A DNA stretch of 64,000 nucleotides. It comes from VAZQ01 sp963739175. GTDB lineage: Bacteria; Pseudomonadota; Alphaproteobacteria; Rhizobiales; Xanthobacteraceae. The notes beneath the pieces were generated by a model. It did not search any database and was not told the origin of the DNA. It saw only the letters and a program-made list of their open reading frames with translations. How positions within the stretch are numbered: the stretch's first letter is position 1; each line of letters opens with the position of its first letter. Of the stretch, positions 18,765-28,096 are shown piece by piece. The stretch covers positions 1,426,001 through 1,490,000 of the forward strand of contig CAVTZH010000009.1 in assembly GCA_963739175.1 (NCBI GenBank). The letters run 5' to 3'. Position numbers and translations under genes: made by a program.

Positions 18765-20424
18765 ATGGCCGAAAACGAACTCCCAGCGCGCGAAGCGATG
18801 GAATTCGATGTGGTGATCGTCGGCGCCGGCCCGGCCGGCCTGGCGGCGGCCATCCGCCTCAAGCAGCGCTCCCCCGATATTTCCATCGTCGTTGTGGAAA
18901 AGGGTTCCGAGGTCGGCGCACATATCCTCTCGGGCGCGGTGATCGATCCGGTCGGGCTCGACCGGCTGCTGCCGGACTGGCGCAACGACGAAGATACGCC
19001 GATCAAGACCAAGGTCAGCGACGACCGCTTCTACTGGCTGTCCGCGACGGCTTCGATTCGGCTGCCGAACTTCATGATGCCGCCGCTGATGTCGAACCAC
19101 GGCAACTACATCGTGTCGCTCGGCAATGTCTGCCGCTGGCTCGCCACCGAGGCGGAATCCGCTCGGTGTCGACATCTATCCGGGCTTCGCCGCGGTCGAG
19201 GTGCTCTACGATACGAACGGCGCGGTCGCCGGCGTCGCCACCGGCGACATGGGCATCGGCAAGGACGGCAAGCCGACCGAAAATTTCACCCGCGGCATGG
19301 AGCTGCGCGCCAAGTACACGCTGTTCGCCGAAGGCGCGCGCGGCTCGCTCACCAAGACGCTGCTCAAGCGCTTCGATCTCGACACCGATCGCGATCCGCA
19401 GAAGTTCGGCATCGGCTTGAAGGAGCTGTGGCAGGTCGCGCCCGACAAGCATCGCGCCGGACTGGTGCAACACTCGTTCGGCTGGCCGCTCGACAACAAG
19501 ACCGGCGGCGGCTCGTTCCTCTATCACTTCGACGACAATCTCGTCTCGGTCGGCTTCGTCGTGCATCTCAACTACGAGAACCCGTACATCAATCCGTTCG
19601 AGGAATTCCAGCGCTTCAAGACTCATCCATTGGTGCGTGGCACCTTCGAAGGCGGCAAGCGGCTCGCCTATGGCGCGCGCGCCATCACCGAAGGCGGCTA
19701 CCAGTCGGTGCCGAAGCTCACCTTCCCCGGCGGCGCGCTGATCGGCTGCGCAGCCGGCTTCGTCAACGTGCCGCGCATCAAGGGCAGCCACAACGCGATG
19801 CTCTCGGGCATGCTCGCGGCCGAGCATGTCGCGGATGCGCTCTCCGAAGGCCGCAGCAACGACGAGATCTCGAGCTACGATGCCACGTGGCCGGAGATGG
19901 ATATCGGCGCCGACCTCTGGAAGGTCCGCAACGCCAAGCCGCTATGGTCGCGCTTCGGCACCTTCCTCGGCATCGCGCTCGGCGGCTTCGACATGTGGTG
20001 CAACACGCTCGGCTTCTCGCTGTTCGGCACCTTGCGCCACGGCAAGTCCGACGCGAAGACGTTGCGGCCGGCGTCCGAGTTCACGCCGATCGCCTATCCG
20101 AAACCCGACGGCAAGCTCACCTTCGACCGGCTCTCCTCGGTGTTCCTCTCCAACACCAATCACGAGGAGAACCAGCCGCCGCATCTCAAGGTCGCCGACC
20201 TCGCGCTTCAGAAGTCATCGGAACACGACGTCTTCGGCGGGCCGTCGGCGCGCTATTGCCCGGCGGCCGTTTACGAATGGGTGGAGGAGGGGGGCAATCC
20301 GCGCTTCGTGATCAACGCGCAGAACTGCGTCCACTGCAAAACCTGCGATATCAAGGATCCCAACCAGAACATCACCTGGGTTCCGCCCGAAGGCGGCGGC
20401 GGACCGAATTATCCGAATATGTGA
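18765..20424 (+). CDS. Electron transfer flavoprotein-ubiquinone oxidoreductase, one frameshift
   Basis: ETF-QO passes electrons from ETF to ubiquinone at the inner membrane. The first frame has the FAD dinucleotide motif 'VVIVGAGPAGLAAAIRLKQR' near residue 17 and 'GAHILSGAVIDP'. The second has 'GCAAGFVNVPRIKGSHNAM' and the 4Fe-4S ligands 'NAQNCVHCKTCDIKDP' near the C-terminus, with an earlier Cys in 'ARYCPAA'. Near 19157-19161 one extra base breaks 'WLATEAE' from 'LGVDIYPGF'. Joined, the protein is about 553 residues, full length. All functional residues survive, so I treat it as a real gene with a probable base error. Confidence 0.88.
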
Positions 20425-20595
20425 TGCTTGCGGTCACGATACTGCCACACCGCCGCTTTCAATGGGGATTTCCGCCCTTGCGGCATTGGAAAACGGGGTG
20501 TTCTTGCGGGGCGGACGCAAAAAGGTCATTCTCGCCCGAATGATGCGGCCGCGCACTAAAATCAGGCGCTTCCGCCAGATGGAGTCGACCGAATC

Positions 20596-22375
20596 GTGAT
20601 TCGTTCCATTTCGATCTTGCGGGCGGCCTTGCCGGCGCTTGCAGCCCTGCTGGTATGGTCGGGCCTTGCGGGTGCGCAGGCGCAAACGGGCGCGCCGCCA
20701 CAAACCAGCTCAGCGGCCGAAGGCATCGACTCCCGCGTTCCCGCGCGTTTCGGTCTCGGGCAGCTATCTGGCCGCGCGGCATGCGGGCGTGTCCCGCGAT
20801 GCGGCGGCGGCCTCGATCTACTACCGCGTCGCGTTGCGCGGCGATCCGCGCAATCCGGAGCTGCTCAGCCGCGCCTTCACGGCGGTGCTCCAGAACGGCG
20901 AAGTCGACGAGGCGGTGCGGCTGGCGGAACGGCTGGTGCAGGTCGACAAGAGCGACCGCGTGGCCCGCCTCGTGCTGGGCGTGCGAGCGATCAAGCAGAA
21001 GCAATATCCGACCGCGCGCCAGCAGCTCGCGCAGTCGGTGCGCGGTCCGATCACGGACCTGGCGGCGGCGCTGCTCTCGGCCTGGACCCAGGTCGGTCCC
21101 AATGAAAGCAAGGCCGCGATCGAGACCATCGACAAGCTCGCCGGGCCGGAGTCCTACAATCTCTTAAAGGACCTGCATGCCGGACTGATCCTCGATCAGT
21201 CGGGCCACCGGCGCGATGCGCTCAAGCGGCTGGAGCGCGCGTACAAATACGACGCGACCGTGCTGCGGGTCGCGCAGGCCTATGGCAGCCAGCTCTCGCG
21301 GCTCGGCAACCGCGACGAAGCGTTGAAGGTGTTCAAGGCGCTCGACGAAGCGCTGCCGCGCCATCCGCTGGTGATGGAAGCGCTCCGCGATCTCGAAGCC
21401 GGACGGCGGGTCGCGCCGCTGGCCGACACCGCGCAGGCCGGCGCCGCCGAGGCGCTCTACACCATCGGTGCGGCGCTCGGGCGGCGCGGCGAGGAGGTCG
21501 GCCTCGTTTATCTGCAGCTCGCGCTCTATCTCAATCCGAACCATGCGCTGGCGCTGACCTCGCTCGCCGACATCTATGAGGGCATGCGCAAGCCCGAGCT
21601 CGCGATCAAGACCTACGAGCGCGTCGCATCGGCCTCGCCGCTCAGCCACAATGCGCGCATCCAGCGTGCGCTCAATCTCGACCAGGTCGAGCGTTCCGAT
21701 GAGGCGATTGCCGATCTCGAACGGATCGTCGAAGCCGACGCCTCCGACCGCGAGGCGGTCATGGCGCTCGGCAATATCCTGCGCGGGCGCAAGAAATTCG
21801 CCGAATGCGCGAACGTCTACTCGAAGGCGGTCGACGGCATCGGAAAGGCGCAGAAGACCGACTGGCTGGTCTATTATTTCCGCGGCATCTGCTACGAGCG
21901 ATCCAAGCAGTGGCCGAAGGCCGAAGTCGATATGAAGGCGGCGCTCGAGCTCTCGCCCGACCAGCCGCTCGTGCTCAACTACCTCGGCTATTCGTGGGTG
22001 GACCAGGGCGTCCATCTCGATGAAGGCATGCGGATGATCCGCCGCGCGGTCGAGCAGCGCGCCGACGACGGCTACATCGTCGATTCACTCGGCTGGGCCT
22101 ATTACCGGATGGGCGACTTCGAGAATGCGGTGAAGTATCTCGAGCAGGCGGTCGAGCTGAAGCCGGAAGATCCGACCATCAACGATCATCTCGGCGACGC
22201 CTATTGGCGGGTCGGCCGCCGTCTCGAAGCCGGCTTCCAGTGGGCGCATGCGCGCGACCTCAAGCCGGAGCCGGAGGATCTCGAGAAGATCCTGGAGAAG
22301 CTCAAGTCCGGCCTCGCGGGCGATCCGCCGCCAACCACCTCCGCCGACCATACCGCCAAGCCCGGCGGCGGCTGA
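20596..22375 (+). CDS. Exported TPR-repeat protein, one frameshift
   Basis: The product is about 592 residues. An N-terminal signal peptide ('ALPALAALLVWSGLAGAQAQ') in the first frame is followed, after a shift between about 20725 and 20755, by 'FPRVSVSGSYLAARHAG' and a long array of tetratricopeptide repeats. Examples are 'AYRMGDFENAVKYLEQAV'-type units near the C-terminus. TPR arrays mediate protein contacts; this family often lies beside ispE in Hyphomicrobiales. The start is a GTG at 20596 with GGAG about 12 bases upstream. ispE begins 4 bases after its stop, so the two are probably co-transcribed. Confidence 0.8.
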
Positions 22376-22379
22376 ACAC

Positions 22380-23261
22380 GTGGCGGCCGCGCGCGCCGAA
22401 CGGGCGCCCGCCAAGATCAATCTGACGCTGCGCGTCATCGGCCGTCGTGCCGACGGCTACCACGAGCTCGAGAGCCTGGTCGTGTTCGCCGGCGTCGGCG
22501 ACACGCTGACCTTCGCGCCGGCGCGCGCGCTCGCGCTCACCGTCAACGGGCCGACCGCGGCGGCGTCCGGATCGATCGGCGACAATCTGGTGCTGAAGGC
22601 CGCGCGCGCGCTCGCCGAGCGGGTCGAGGGCCTCAAGCTCGGGCGCTTTGTGCTGACCAAGCGGCTGCCGGTCGCGGCTGGGGTGGGGGGCGGCTCGTCC
22701 GACGCGGCTGCTGCGCTGCGGCTCATCGCCCGCGCCAACCGCATCGCGCTCGACGATCCGCGGCTTGCCGAGGCGGCGCGCGTCACCGGCGCCGACGTGC
22801 CGGTGTGCCTCGATCCGCGCCCGCGCGTGATGCGCGGCATCGGCGAAATCCTCTCCGACCCGCTCGCGCTGCCGAAGCTGCCGGCGGTGCTGGTCAATCC
22901 GCGCGTCGCGGTGCCGACCAAGGATGTGTTCGCGGCGCTGCGCGCGAAGCTTGAGGCGCGCGGCAAGGCGGCAAGCGGCGCCGATTTCGAGGCGCGGCGG
23001 CGCTGGAAAGCGACCGATCTGATCGAGACGCTCGCCGGCGAGCCCAACGACCTCGAAGCGCCCGCTGTCGCAATCGCTCCGGTGATTGCGGATGTGCTCG
23101 CCGATCTCCGCGCACTCAAGGGCTGCCGTCTTGCACGCATGTCGGGCTCGGGCGCGACCTGCTTCGGCCTGTTCGCGACGGCGCCCGCGGCCGCTGCGGC
23201 CGCGCGGACGCTGCGCGGAAAGCATCCCGCGTGGTGGGTGCGCGCGACCAAGCTCGGCTAG
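22380..23261 (+). CDS. ispE: 4-(cytidine 5'-diphospho)-2-C-methyl-D-erythritol kinase
   Basis: IspE phosphorylates CDP-methylerythritol in the non-mevalonate isoprenoid pathway. The 293-residue product opens with 'APAKINLTLRVIGRRADGYH' (catalytic Lys and Asn region) and has the GHMP ATP loop 'PVAAGVGGGSSDAAAALR' near residue 97. Its C-terminal motif is 'MSGSGATCFGLFAT'. The start is GTG at 22380, 4 bases after the TPR stop; no ATG lies before the conserved APAKIN. It supplies precursors for the polyprenyl synthase encoded at 24386. Confidence 0.95.
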   Translation: MAAARAERAPAKINLTLRVIGRRADGYHELESLVVFAGVGDTLTFAPARALALTVNGPTAAASGSIGDNLVLKAARALAERVEGLKLGRFVLTKRLPVAAGVGGGSSDAAAALRLIARANRIALDDPRLAEAARVTGADVPVCLDPRPRVMRGIGEILSDPLALPKLPAVLVNPRVAVPTKDVFAALRAKLEARGKAASGADFEARRRWKATDLIETLAGEPNDLEAPAVAIAPVIADVLADLRALKGCRLARMSGSGATCFGLFATAPAAAAAARTLRGKHPAWWVRATKLG

Positions 23262-23278
23262 TTCGCGCGCGGTTACGG

Positions 23279-23719
23279 CTATCGGATCGGTGAATAATCG
23301 GTGGCCTCGGCGTAGATCGAGTTGACTTTCAGATTGATTGGCCCGTCTTTCTCGGTCTCGGCCCAGACCTTGGCCCGCTCCGGGCTCGCCCGGAAGGCAT
23401 CCCAGTTCTTCTTGGCGGCCTCGCGGCTGGGGTGGGCGAGCACATACACGAGCGTATTCTGCGACAGCGGAGCATCGCTCGCCGTCCAGAAGCCGACCAG
23501 CGTCAATCCGTATTTCGGGAATATCGTCGGGATGATGTGATCCCGGAAGCGCGCCTTCATCGCCTCGAATTTGCCGGGCTGCGCCGTGTAGGTCCGGATT
23601 TCGAAAACGCGACTGGTTCCTTGTGCGTGTGCCGCCGGTCCGATTTCACCACGGACTATGAAACCGGCGACGAATATTCCCGCGCCAACCGCGGCAAGCG
23701 TCCATGTGCGACCGAGCAT
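23279..23719 (-). CDS. Exported NIPSNAP-family protein
   Basis: The 146-residue product has a signal anchor (residues 1-30) followed by one NIPSNAP ferredoxin-like domain: 'VFEIRTYTAQPGKFEAMKAR' near residue 39 and 'LVYVLAHPSREAAKKNWDAF' near residue 90. The domain is a small alpha-beta barrel of unknown catalytic role, sometimes found with catabolic genes. It stands alone, converging on ispE, 17 bases between stops. Confidence 0.82.
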   Translation of the reverse strand: MLGRTWTLAAVGAGIFVAGFIVRGEIGPAAHAQGTSRVFEIRTYTAQPGKFEAMKARFRDHIIPTIFPKYGLTLVGFWTASDAPLSQNTLVYVLAHPSREAAKKNWDAFRASPERAKVWAETEKDGPINLKVNSIYAEATDYSPIR

Positions 23720-23866
23720 GCGAACCTCCCCAAAGCTTGTTTTCGATTTTGTGCTGCGGCAAAGCGGCCGCTGCGCAAGCCTAGCACGGGCCGACGCTCG
23801 GAGTCCGGGATCGGACTGCGATGGATGCAGGCGATCAGGTGACGCGCGCGGCTTCCAGGCGGTACG

Positions 23867-24355
23867 CTACTTCGCGACCACCGCTGTGATGTCGATTTCC
23901 AAGAGCATGGTCGGGCTCGCGAGGCCGTTGATCACCAGGAAGGTGTTGGCCGGGATCGGACCCGTGCCGTAAGCCTCGTCCCGGCATTTGCGCACCGGAC
24001 CCTGGTAGCGGACATCGGTCACGTAGACCGTCTGCTTTACGACGTCGGCAAGCGTGCCGCCATGCGTGGCCAACAGGCGCTTGATCTTGTCATAGGCGTA
24101 GCGGCACTGCGCGTAAGGATCGCCGACATGCAAGGTCTGGGCGTTCGAGCCCTCGGGCGCCTTCTCGTCCTCGGAGCCGATGCCGGCGAGGTAGATGGTC
24201 TTGCCTGGTCCGTTGACCGTGACCATCTCGGAGAACCGTCCCTTGGTCCACGGCGACGGGTTGTAGCGCTTGACTTCGAGCTGCTGCGCCGCCGCGGTGG
24301 CGGCGACAGCACACATGGCCAGCAGACCCATCGACACCTTGGCTAAGATACCCAT
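23867..24355 (-). CDS. Exported RidA/YjgF-family protein
   Basis: The 162-residue product has a signal peptide ending 'TAAAQ' and a RidA domain: 'GKTIYLAGIGSED' near residue 50, 'QCRYAYDKIKRLLATHGG' and the terminal 'LLEIDITAVVAK'. The conserved arginine of imine deaminases is not clearly placed: the usual 'CxVR..LP' strand reads 'PTMLLEID' here. Activity as a reactive-imine deaminase is therefore doubtful. Export to the periplasm is unusual for the family but common for this subgroup. It lies just downstream of ispB on the same strand. Confidence 0.8.
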   Translation of the reverse strand: MGILAKVSMGLLAMCAVAATAAAQQLEVKRYNPSPWTKGRFSEMVTVNGPGKTIYLAGIGSEDEKAPEGSNAQTLHVGDPYAQCRYAYDKIKRLLATHGGTLADVVKQTVYVTDVRYQGPVRKCRDEAYGTGPIPANTFLVINGLASPTMLLEIDITAVVAK

Positions 24356-24385
24356 GAGTTGCCTCGCTGTGTTGTGATGTGATGC

Positions 24386-25396
24386 CTAATTCGACCGTGC
24401 GATGCAGAACTCGACCGCCTCTTCCAGCGCTTCCTTCATCGGCGACGAAGGAAACAGCGCGAGCGCGTCCTTGGCGATGGCGCCGTAGTGGCGCGCGCGC
24501 TGGATCGTATCCTCGAGCGCGCGGTGCTTGACCATCAGCGCGATCGCCTCGTCGAGATCGGCGTCGGTCGAATCGCCGTCCTCGAGCGCGCGCCGCCAGA
24601 ACGTGCGCTCGCTTTCGGAGCCGCGGCGGAACGACAGCACCACCGGCAGCGTGATCTTGCCCTCGCGGAAGTCGTCGCCGACGTTCTTGCCGAGCTTCGC
24701 CGCCTTGCCGCCGTAGTCGAGCGCGTCGTCGACCAGCTGGAACGCGACGCCGAGATTCATGCCGAACGAGCGGCAGGCCGACTGCTCGTCCTTCGAACAG
24801 CCGTTGAGCGCCGGCCCGACCTCGCAGGCGGCGGCGAACAGCTCCGCGGTCTTGGCGCGGATCACCGAGAGGTACTCGTCCTCGGTGGTGGCGGTGTTCT
24901 TGGCGGCGGTGAGCTGCATCACCTCGCCCTCGGCGATCACGGCCGCGGCGGAGGAGAGGATCTCGAGCGAGCGCATCGAGCCGACCTCGACCATCATCTT
25001 GAACGCCTGGCCGAGCAGGAAGTCGCCGACCAGCACGCTCGCCTCGTTGCCCCACAGCAGCCGCGCGGCAAGCTTGCCGCGCCGCATCTCGCTCTCGTCG
25101 ACGACGTCGTCGTGCAGCAGCGTCGCGGTGTGCATGAATTCGACAGCGGCCGCGAGCTTGACGTGGCCGTCGCCGCGATAGCCGGCGAGGCGGGACATGG
25201 CGAGCGTCAGCATCGGCCGCAGCCGCTTGCCGCCGGAGGCGATCAGGTGGTTCGCCACCTCCGGGATCATCGTCACCTCGGAACCGGTGCGGGACAGGAT
25301 GGTCGCGTTGACGCGCTCCATATCGGCCGCAACAAGAGTGGTCAGACGCTCGATCGAGGGAGGCGAGTGGCTTTCGAACGGGACGACGACGGCCAA
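24386..25396 (-). CDS. Polyprenyl diphosphate synthase (ubiquinone side chain)
   Basis: The enzyme condenses isopentenyl diphosphate on allylic diphosphates to make the long ubiquinone tail, probably decaprenyl in this group. It has 'IASGGKRLRPMLTLAMSRLA' near residue 60, the first aspartate-rich motif 'LLHDDVVDESEMRRG' near residue 94, and the second, 'FQLVDDALDYGGK', near residue 220. I choose the TTG at 25396, giving 336 residues. CGGAG lies 7-8 bases upstream, and 'LAVVVPFE' is where homologues start. An upstream ATG at 25462 would add 22 residues without conserved content. Confidence 0.9.
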   Translation of the reverse strand: MAVVVPFESHSPPSIERLTTLVAADMERVNATILSRTGSEVTMIPEVANHLIASGGKRLRPMLTLAMSRLAGYRGDGHVKLAAAVEFMHTATLLHDDVVDESEMRRGKLAARLLWGNEASVLVGDFLLGQAFKMMVEVGSMRSLEILSSAAAVIAEGEVMQLTAAKNTATTEDEYLSVIRAKTAELFAAACEVGPALNGCSKDEQSACRSFGMNLGVAFQLVDDALDYGGKAAKLGKNVGDDFREGKITLPVVLSFRRGSESERTFWRRALEDGDSTDADLDEAIALMVKHRALEDTIQRARHYGAIAKDALALFPSSPMKEALEEAVEFCIARSN

Positions 25397-25501
25397 GGAG
25401 GAAGCTCCGGTTTCAAGGACGCGCGACAATAGAAACGCTATGGTTGACGGGCAAGAGCGCAATCCTTCAAACCAACGTAGGGTTGCGATTTGGGAGATTC
25501 A

Positions 25502-26489
25502 ATGACCGACGCCGGGCTTTCGACGCAGCGTGCGGAAAGGCAGGAGACGCGCCAGCGTCTTGCGGTGCTGGTGCCTTGCTTCAACGAGGAAACCGCGATC
25601 GCCCAGGTGGTCCGCGACTTCCGCGCCGCATTGCCGCAGGCGACGGTCTACGTCTACGACAACAACTCGACCGACCGCACCGTCGAAGTGGCGCGCGCCG
25701 CCGGCGCGGTGGTCCGGCGCGAGACTCACCAGGGCAAGGGCAACGTGGTGCGGCGGATGTTCTCCGACATCGACGCCGACGTCTACGTGCTGGTCGACGG
25801 CGACGCCACCTATGATGCGCCCTCGGCGCCGGCGATGATCGAACGGTTGATCGAGGAGCGGCTGGACATGGTGGTGGCGGCGCGCGTTCACGCCGACGAC
25901 GCCGCCTACCGGCGCGGCCACGTCACCGGCAACCGGCTGCTGACCGGCTTCGTCGATACCGTGTTCGGCGCGAAGTTCTCCGACATCCTGTCCGGCTACC
26001 GCGCGTTCTCGCGCCGCTTCGTCAAATCCTTTCCGGTGTTGTCGGGCGGCTTCGAGATCGAGACCGAGCTGACCATTCATGCGCTCGAGCTCGAGCTGCC
26101 GGTCGCCGAAATCAAGACGCCGTATTTTGCGCGCCCGGAAGGCTCGGAGTTCGAAGCTGTCGACCTGGAGCGACGGCTTTCGCATCCTCCGCACCATCCT
26201 CAAGCTCTACCGTTCGGAGCGGCCGCTGCGGTTCTTTTCGAGCATCGGCATCGCGCTGGCCGCGATCTCGATCGTGCTCGCGATCCCGATCGTCATCCAC
26301 TTCATCGAATACGGGAACGTGCCGCGGCTGCCGAGCGCGATCCTGGCGATGGGCCTGATGCTGGCGGCGTTCATGTCGACCGCCTCGGGTTTGATCCTCG
26401 ACACCGTGACGCGCGGTCGCCGCGAGGTGAAGCTGCTTGCCTATCTCGAGCAGCGCGCGCCCGGCGAAGACTGGAACCGGCGCAATTAG
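25502..26489 (+). CDS. Membrane-anchored family-2 glycosyltransferase, one frameshift
   Basis: The catalytic domain in the first frame starts 'RLAVLVPCFNEETAIAQVV' and has 'YVYDNNSTDRT' and the metal-binding 'VLVDGDATYDAP' (DxD) near residue 97. Near 26141-26152 one extra T separates 'FARPEGSE' from 'KLSTWSDGFRILRTILKLYR' in the next frame. That frame carries two C-terminal membrane spans ('FFSSIGIALAAISIVLAIP' and 'ILAMGLMLAAFMSTASGL'). Joined, the protein is about 329 residues, the usual size of polyprenyl-phosphate glycosyltransferases. ATG at 25502 follows GGGAG. DUF2007 follows after 12 bases. Confidence 0.82.
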
Positions 26490-26501
26490 GACTCCCACAC
26501 C

Positions 26502-26732
26502 ATGCGTGAGCTCGTCCGTACCAACGATCCCGTCCTGATCACCGCGATCGAGGCGCTGCTGCAAGGCGCGAACATCGAGCATGCCGTGTTCGACCAGAAC
26601 ATGAGCGTGCTGGAAGGCTCGATCGGCATGCTGCCGCGCCGGGTGATGGTGGCCGACGAACAGGTGGCCGCCGCGCGGCAACTGCTGACCGAGGCGGGCC
26701 TCGGTCACGAGCTGCGCCCCGATGGCGAATAG
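26502..26732 (+). CDS. DUF2007 putative signal-transducing protein
   Basis: The 76-residue product matches the DUF2007 layout: 'ELVRTNDPVLITAIEALLQG' at residues 3-22, then 'VFDQNMSVLEGSIGMLPRRV' and a closing helix 'AARQLLTEAG'. The fold resembles small regulatory ferredoxin-like domains; no enzyme activity is known. It follows the GT2 gene by 12 bases and lies near the trmN6-like gene, a common arrangement in Hyphomicrobiales. Confidence 0.85.
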   Translation: MRELVRTNDPVLITAIEALLQGANIEHAVFDQNMSVLEGSIGMLPRRVMVADEQVAAARQLLTEAGLGHELRPDGE

Positions 26733-26759
26733 GATTCGGAACGCGCAACAGACTCGGTG

Positions 26760-26934
26760 CGCTCCCTCCCCCCATAGCCCGTCGAAGACGGGCGTGAACG
26801 CCCTTTTGTTGGGGGAGGGCTGGGGAGGGGGGTGGCTGCGTAAGCCGGAGTCGGTCTCATCACCCCCACCCCTAGCCCCTCCCCACCATAAGGGTGTTCA
26901 CGCCCGTCTTCGACGGGCTATGGGGGAGGGGAAC
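26760..26934. repeat. Two facing CCCTCCCC repeats, each carrying the 38-base palindrome
   Basis: The left copy (about 26760-26835) and the right copy (26862-26934, reversed) are versions of the repeat that also flanks the DUF559 gene. Each contains the 38-base unit, at 26772-26809 and, reversed, at 26886-26923. The right copy can be aligned base by base with the empty repeat at 31835-31874; the extra bases fall exactly in the hairpin loop. The two copies could also pair with each other into one long stem. This block separates DUF2007 from the methyltransferase gene. Confidence 0.85.
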
Positions 26935-26975
26935 AGACCGAGTTCGCCGCACGACCAACTCTTGCTTCTACGATC

Positions 26976-27752
26976 ATGAGTCCCAAGTCGCCAGCCGACA
27001 TCACCGAGGACGCGGTCCTGGGCGGCCGGCTGCGGCTGCGTCAGCCGAAACGCGGGCATCGCGTCGGCCATGACGCGATCTTGTTGGCGGCGGCGTGTCC
27101 TGCGCGCGCGGGCGACAAGGTCGTCGACCTCGGCGCCGGCGTCGGCGCTGCCGGCCTGGCGCTGGCCGCGCGCGTCGCCGGCACCACCGTGACGCTGCTC
27201 GAGATCGATCCGAAGCTCGCTGCGCTCGCTGCGGAAAACGCGCGGCTCAACCGCCTGGAGACGCGCGTACGCGCGGTCGCGCTCGACGTCACGGCGCCGG
27301 CGCGCGCGTTCGCCGCCGCCGGCCTCGCCGCCGACAGCGTCATGCGCGTGCTGATGAATCCGCCGTTCAACGATCCGGCCCGGCAGCGCACCTCGCCGGA
27401 TGCCGCGCGGGCGCTGGCGCATGCGGCGCCGCGGGCGGTGCTGGCCCCCTGGATCAAGACCGCGGCGCGGCTTCTCCGTGCGCGCGGCACGCTGACTTTG
27501 ATCTGGCGGGCGGACGGGCTTGCCGACGTGCTTTCGGCGCTGGCTCCGGCCTTCGGCGCGGTCGCGGTGACGCCGGTGCATCCGGGGCCGGACAAGCCGG
27601 CGATCCGGATCCTCGCGACCGCGGTCAAAGCGAGCCGCGCGCCGCTCGCGCTGCTGCCGCCGCTGGTGCTCGCCGACGCGTCGGGACGGCCGACCGCTGC
27701 GGCCGAGGCGGTGCTGCGCGACGGCGCGGGACTAACGTTCGGAAGTATGTGA
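26976..27752 (+). CDS. TrmN6-like N6-adenine methyltransferase
   Basis: The 258-residue product is a class I methyltransferase. It has 'GHRVGHDAILLAAACPARAG' near residue 27, the SAM loop 'VVDLGAGVGAAGLALAARV' near residue 48, and the catalytic 'MNPPFNDP' near residue 128. This set is typical of YfiC/TrmN6 enzymes that modify A37 of tRNA1(Val), so tRNA is the likely substrate, though related enzymes act elsewhere. It starts after the paired repeats. Confidence 0.85.
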   Translation: MSPKSPADITEDAVLGGRLRLRQPKRGHRVGHDAILLAAACPARAGDKVVDLGAGVGAAGLALAARVAGTTVTLLEIDPKLAALAAENARLNRLETRVRAVALDVTAPARAFAAAGLAADSVMRVLMNPPFNDPARQRTSPDAARALAHAAPRAVLAPWIKTAARLLRARGTLTLIWRADGLADVLSALAPAFGAVAVTPVHPGPDKPAIRILATAVKASRAPLALLPPLVLADASGRPTAAAEAVLRDGAGLTFGSM

Positions 27753-27799
27753 GGGTCGTGCCCGCCGGCTGTGCAACTGCCCGGCGGGGAAGCAAAACG

Positions 27800-27898
27800 T
27801 CAGTTGGCGCGTTCCTGCGATTGGCGGCGAGCGCCGACATGCGCGGCGGTCGCGATCGCGGCAATCAAGGCCAGCAGCATCACGATCTTCACTTCCAT
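27800..27898 (-). CDS. Small membrane protein, 32 residues
   Basis: A reverse-strand frame of 33 codons encodes a peptide beginning 'MEVKIVMLLALIAAIATAAH' and ending 'GARRQSQERAN'. It has a single hydrophobic helix (residues 4-19) and a positively charged tail, which suggests the C-terminus stays in the cytoplasm. GGAAGGA lies about 10 bases upstream of the ATG. It sits alone in the 344-base gap between the methyltransferase and the S49 protease genes. Only composition and the ribosome-binding site support it; function unknown. Confidence 0.5.
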   Translation of the reverse strand: MEVKIVMLLALIAAIATAAHVGARRQSQERAN

Positions 27899-28096
27899 TT
27901 GTCTGAAGTCCTTCCCACCCGGGCTTACTGACAGCTCAACGTAGCAAGAAGCGTTCCAATGGTTGAAAATTGGTAACTTGTGCCCAAATCTTCCCCCGGC
28001 CCAAAAGCTCCTTGCCTAATTCCTTCCCCTGTTTATGCAGCGGCAATGGGCCGGGCGCGGGGCAAAATCTTGGCGCGGTGAGATAGAGAGAACGTC

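Noticed and set aside
18765..20424. Programmed frameshifting in ETF-QO and the other single-shift genes
   Set aside because: No slippery heptamer with a downstream stem is seen at the joints, and unrelated genes share the pattern; a base error is simpler.
26722..26979. Forward frame across the two facing repeats
   Set aside because: It is encoded by palindromic repeat DNA and overlaps the end of DUF2007.
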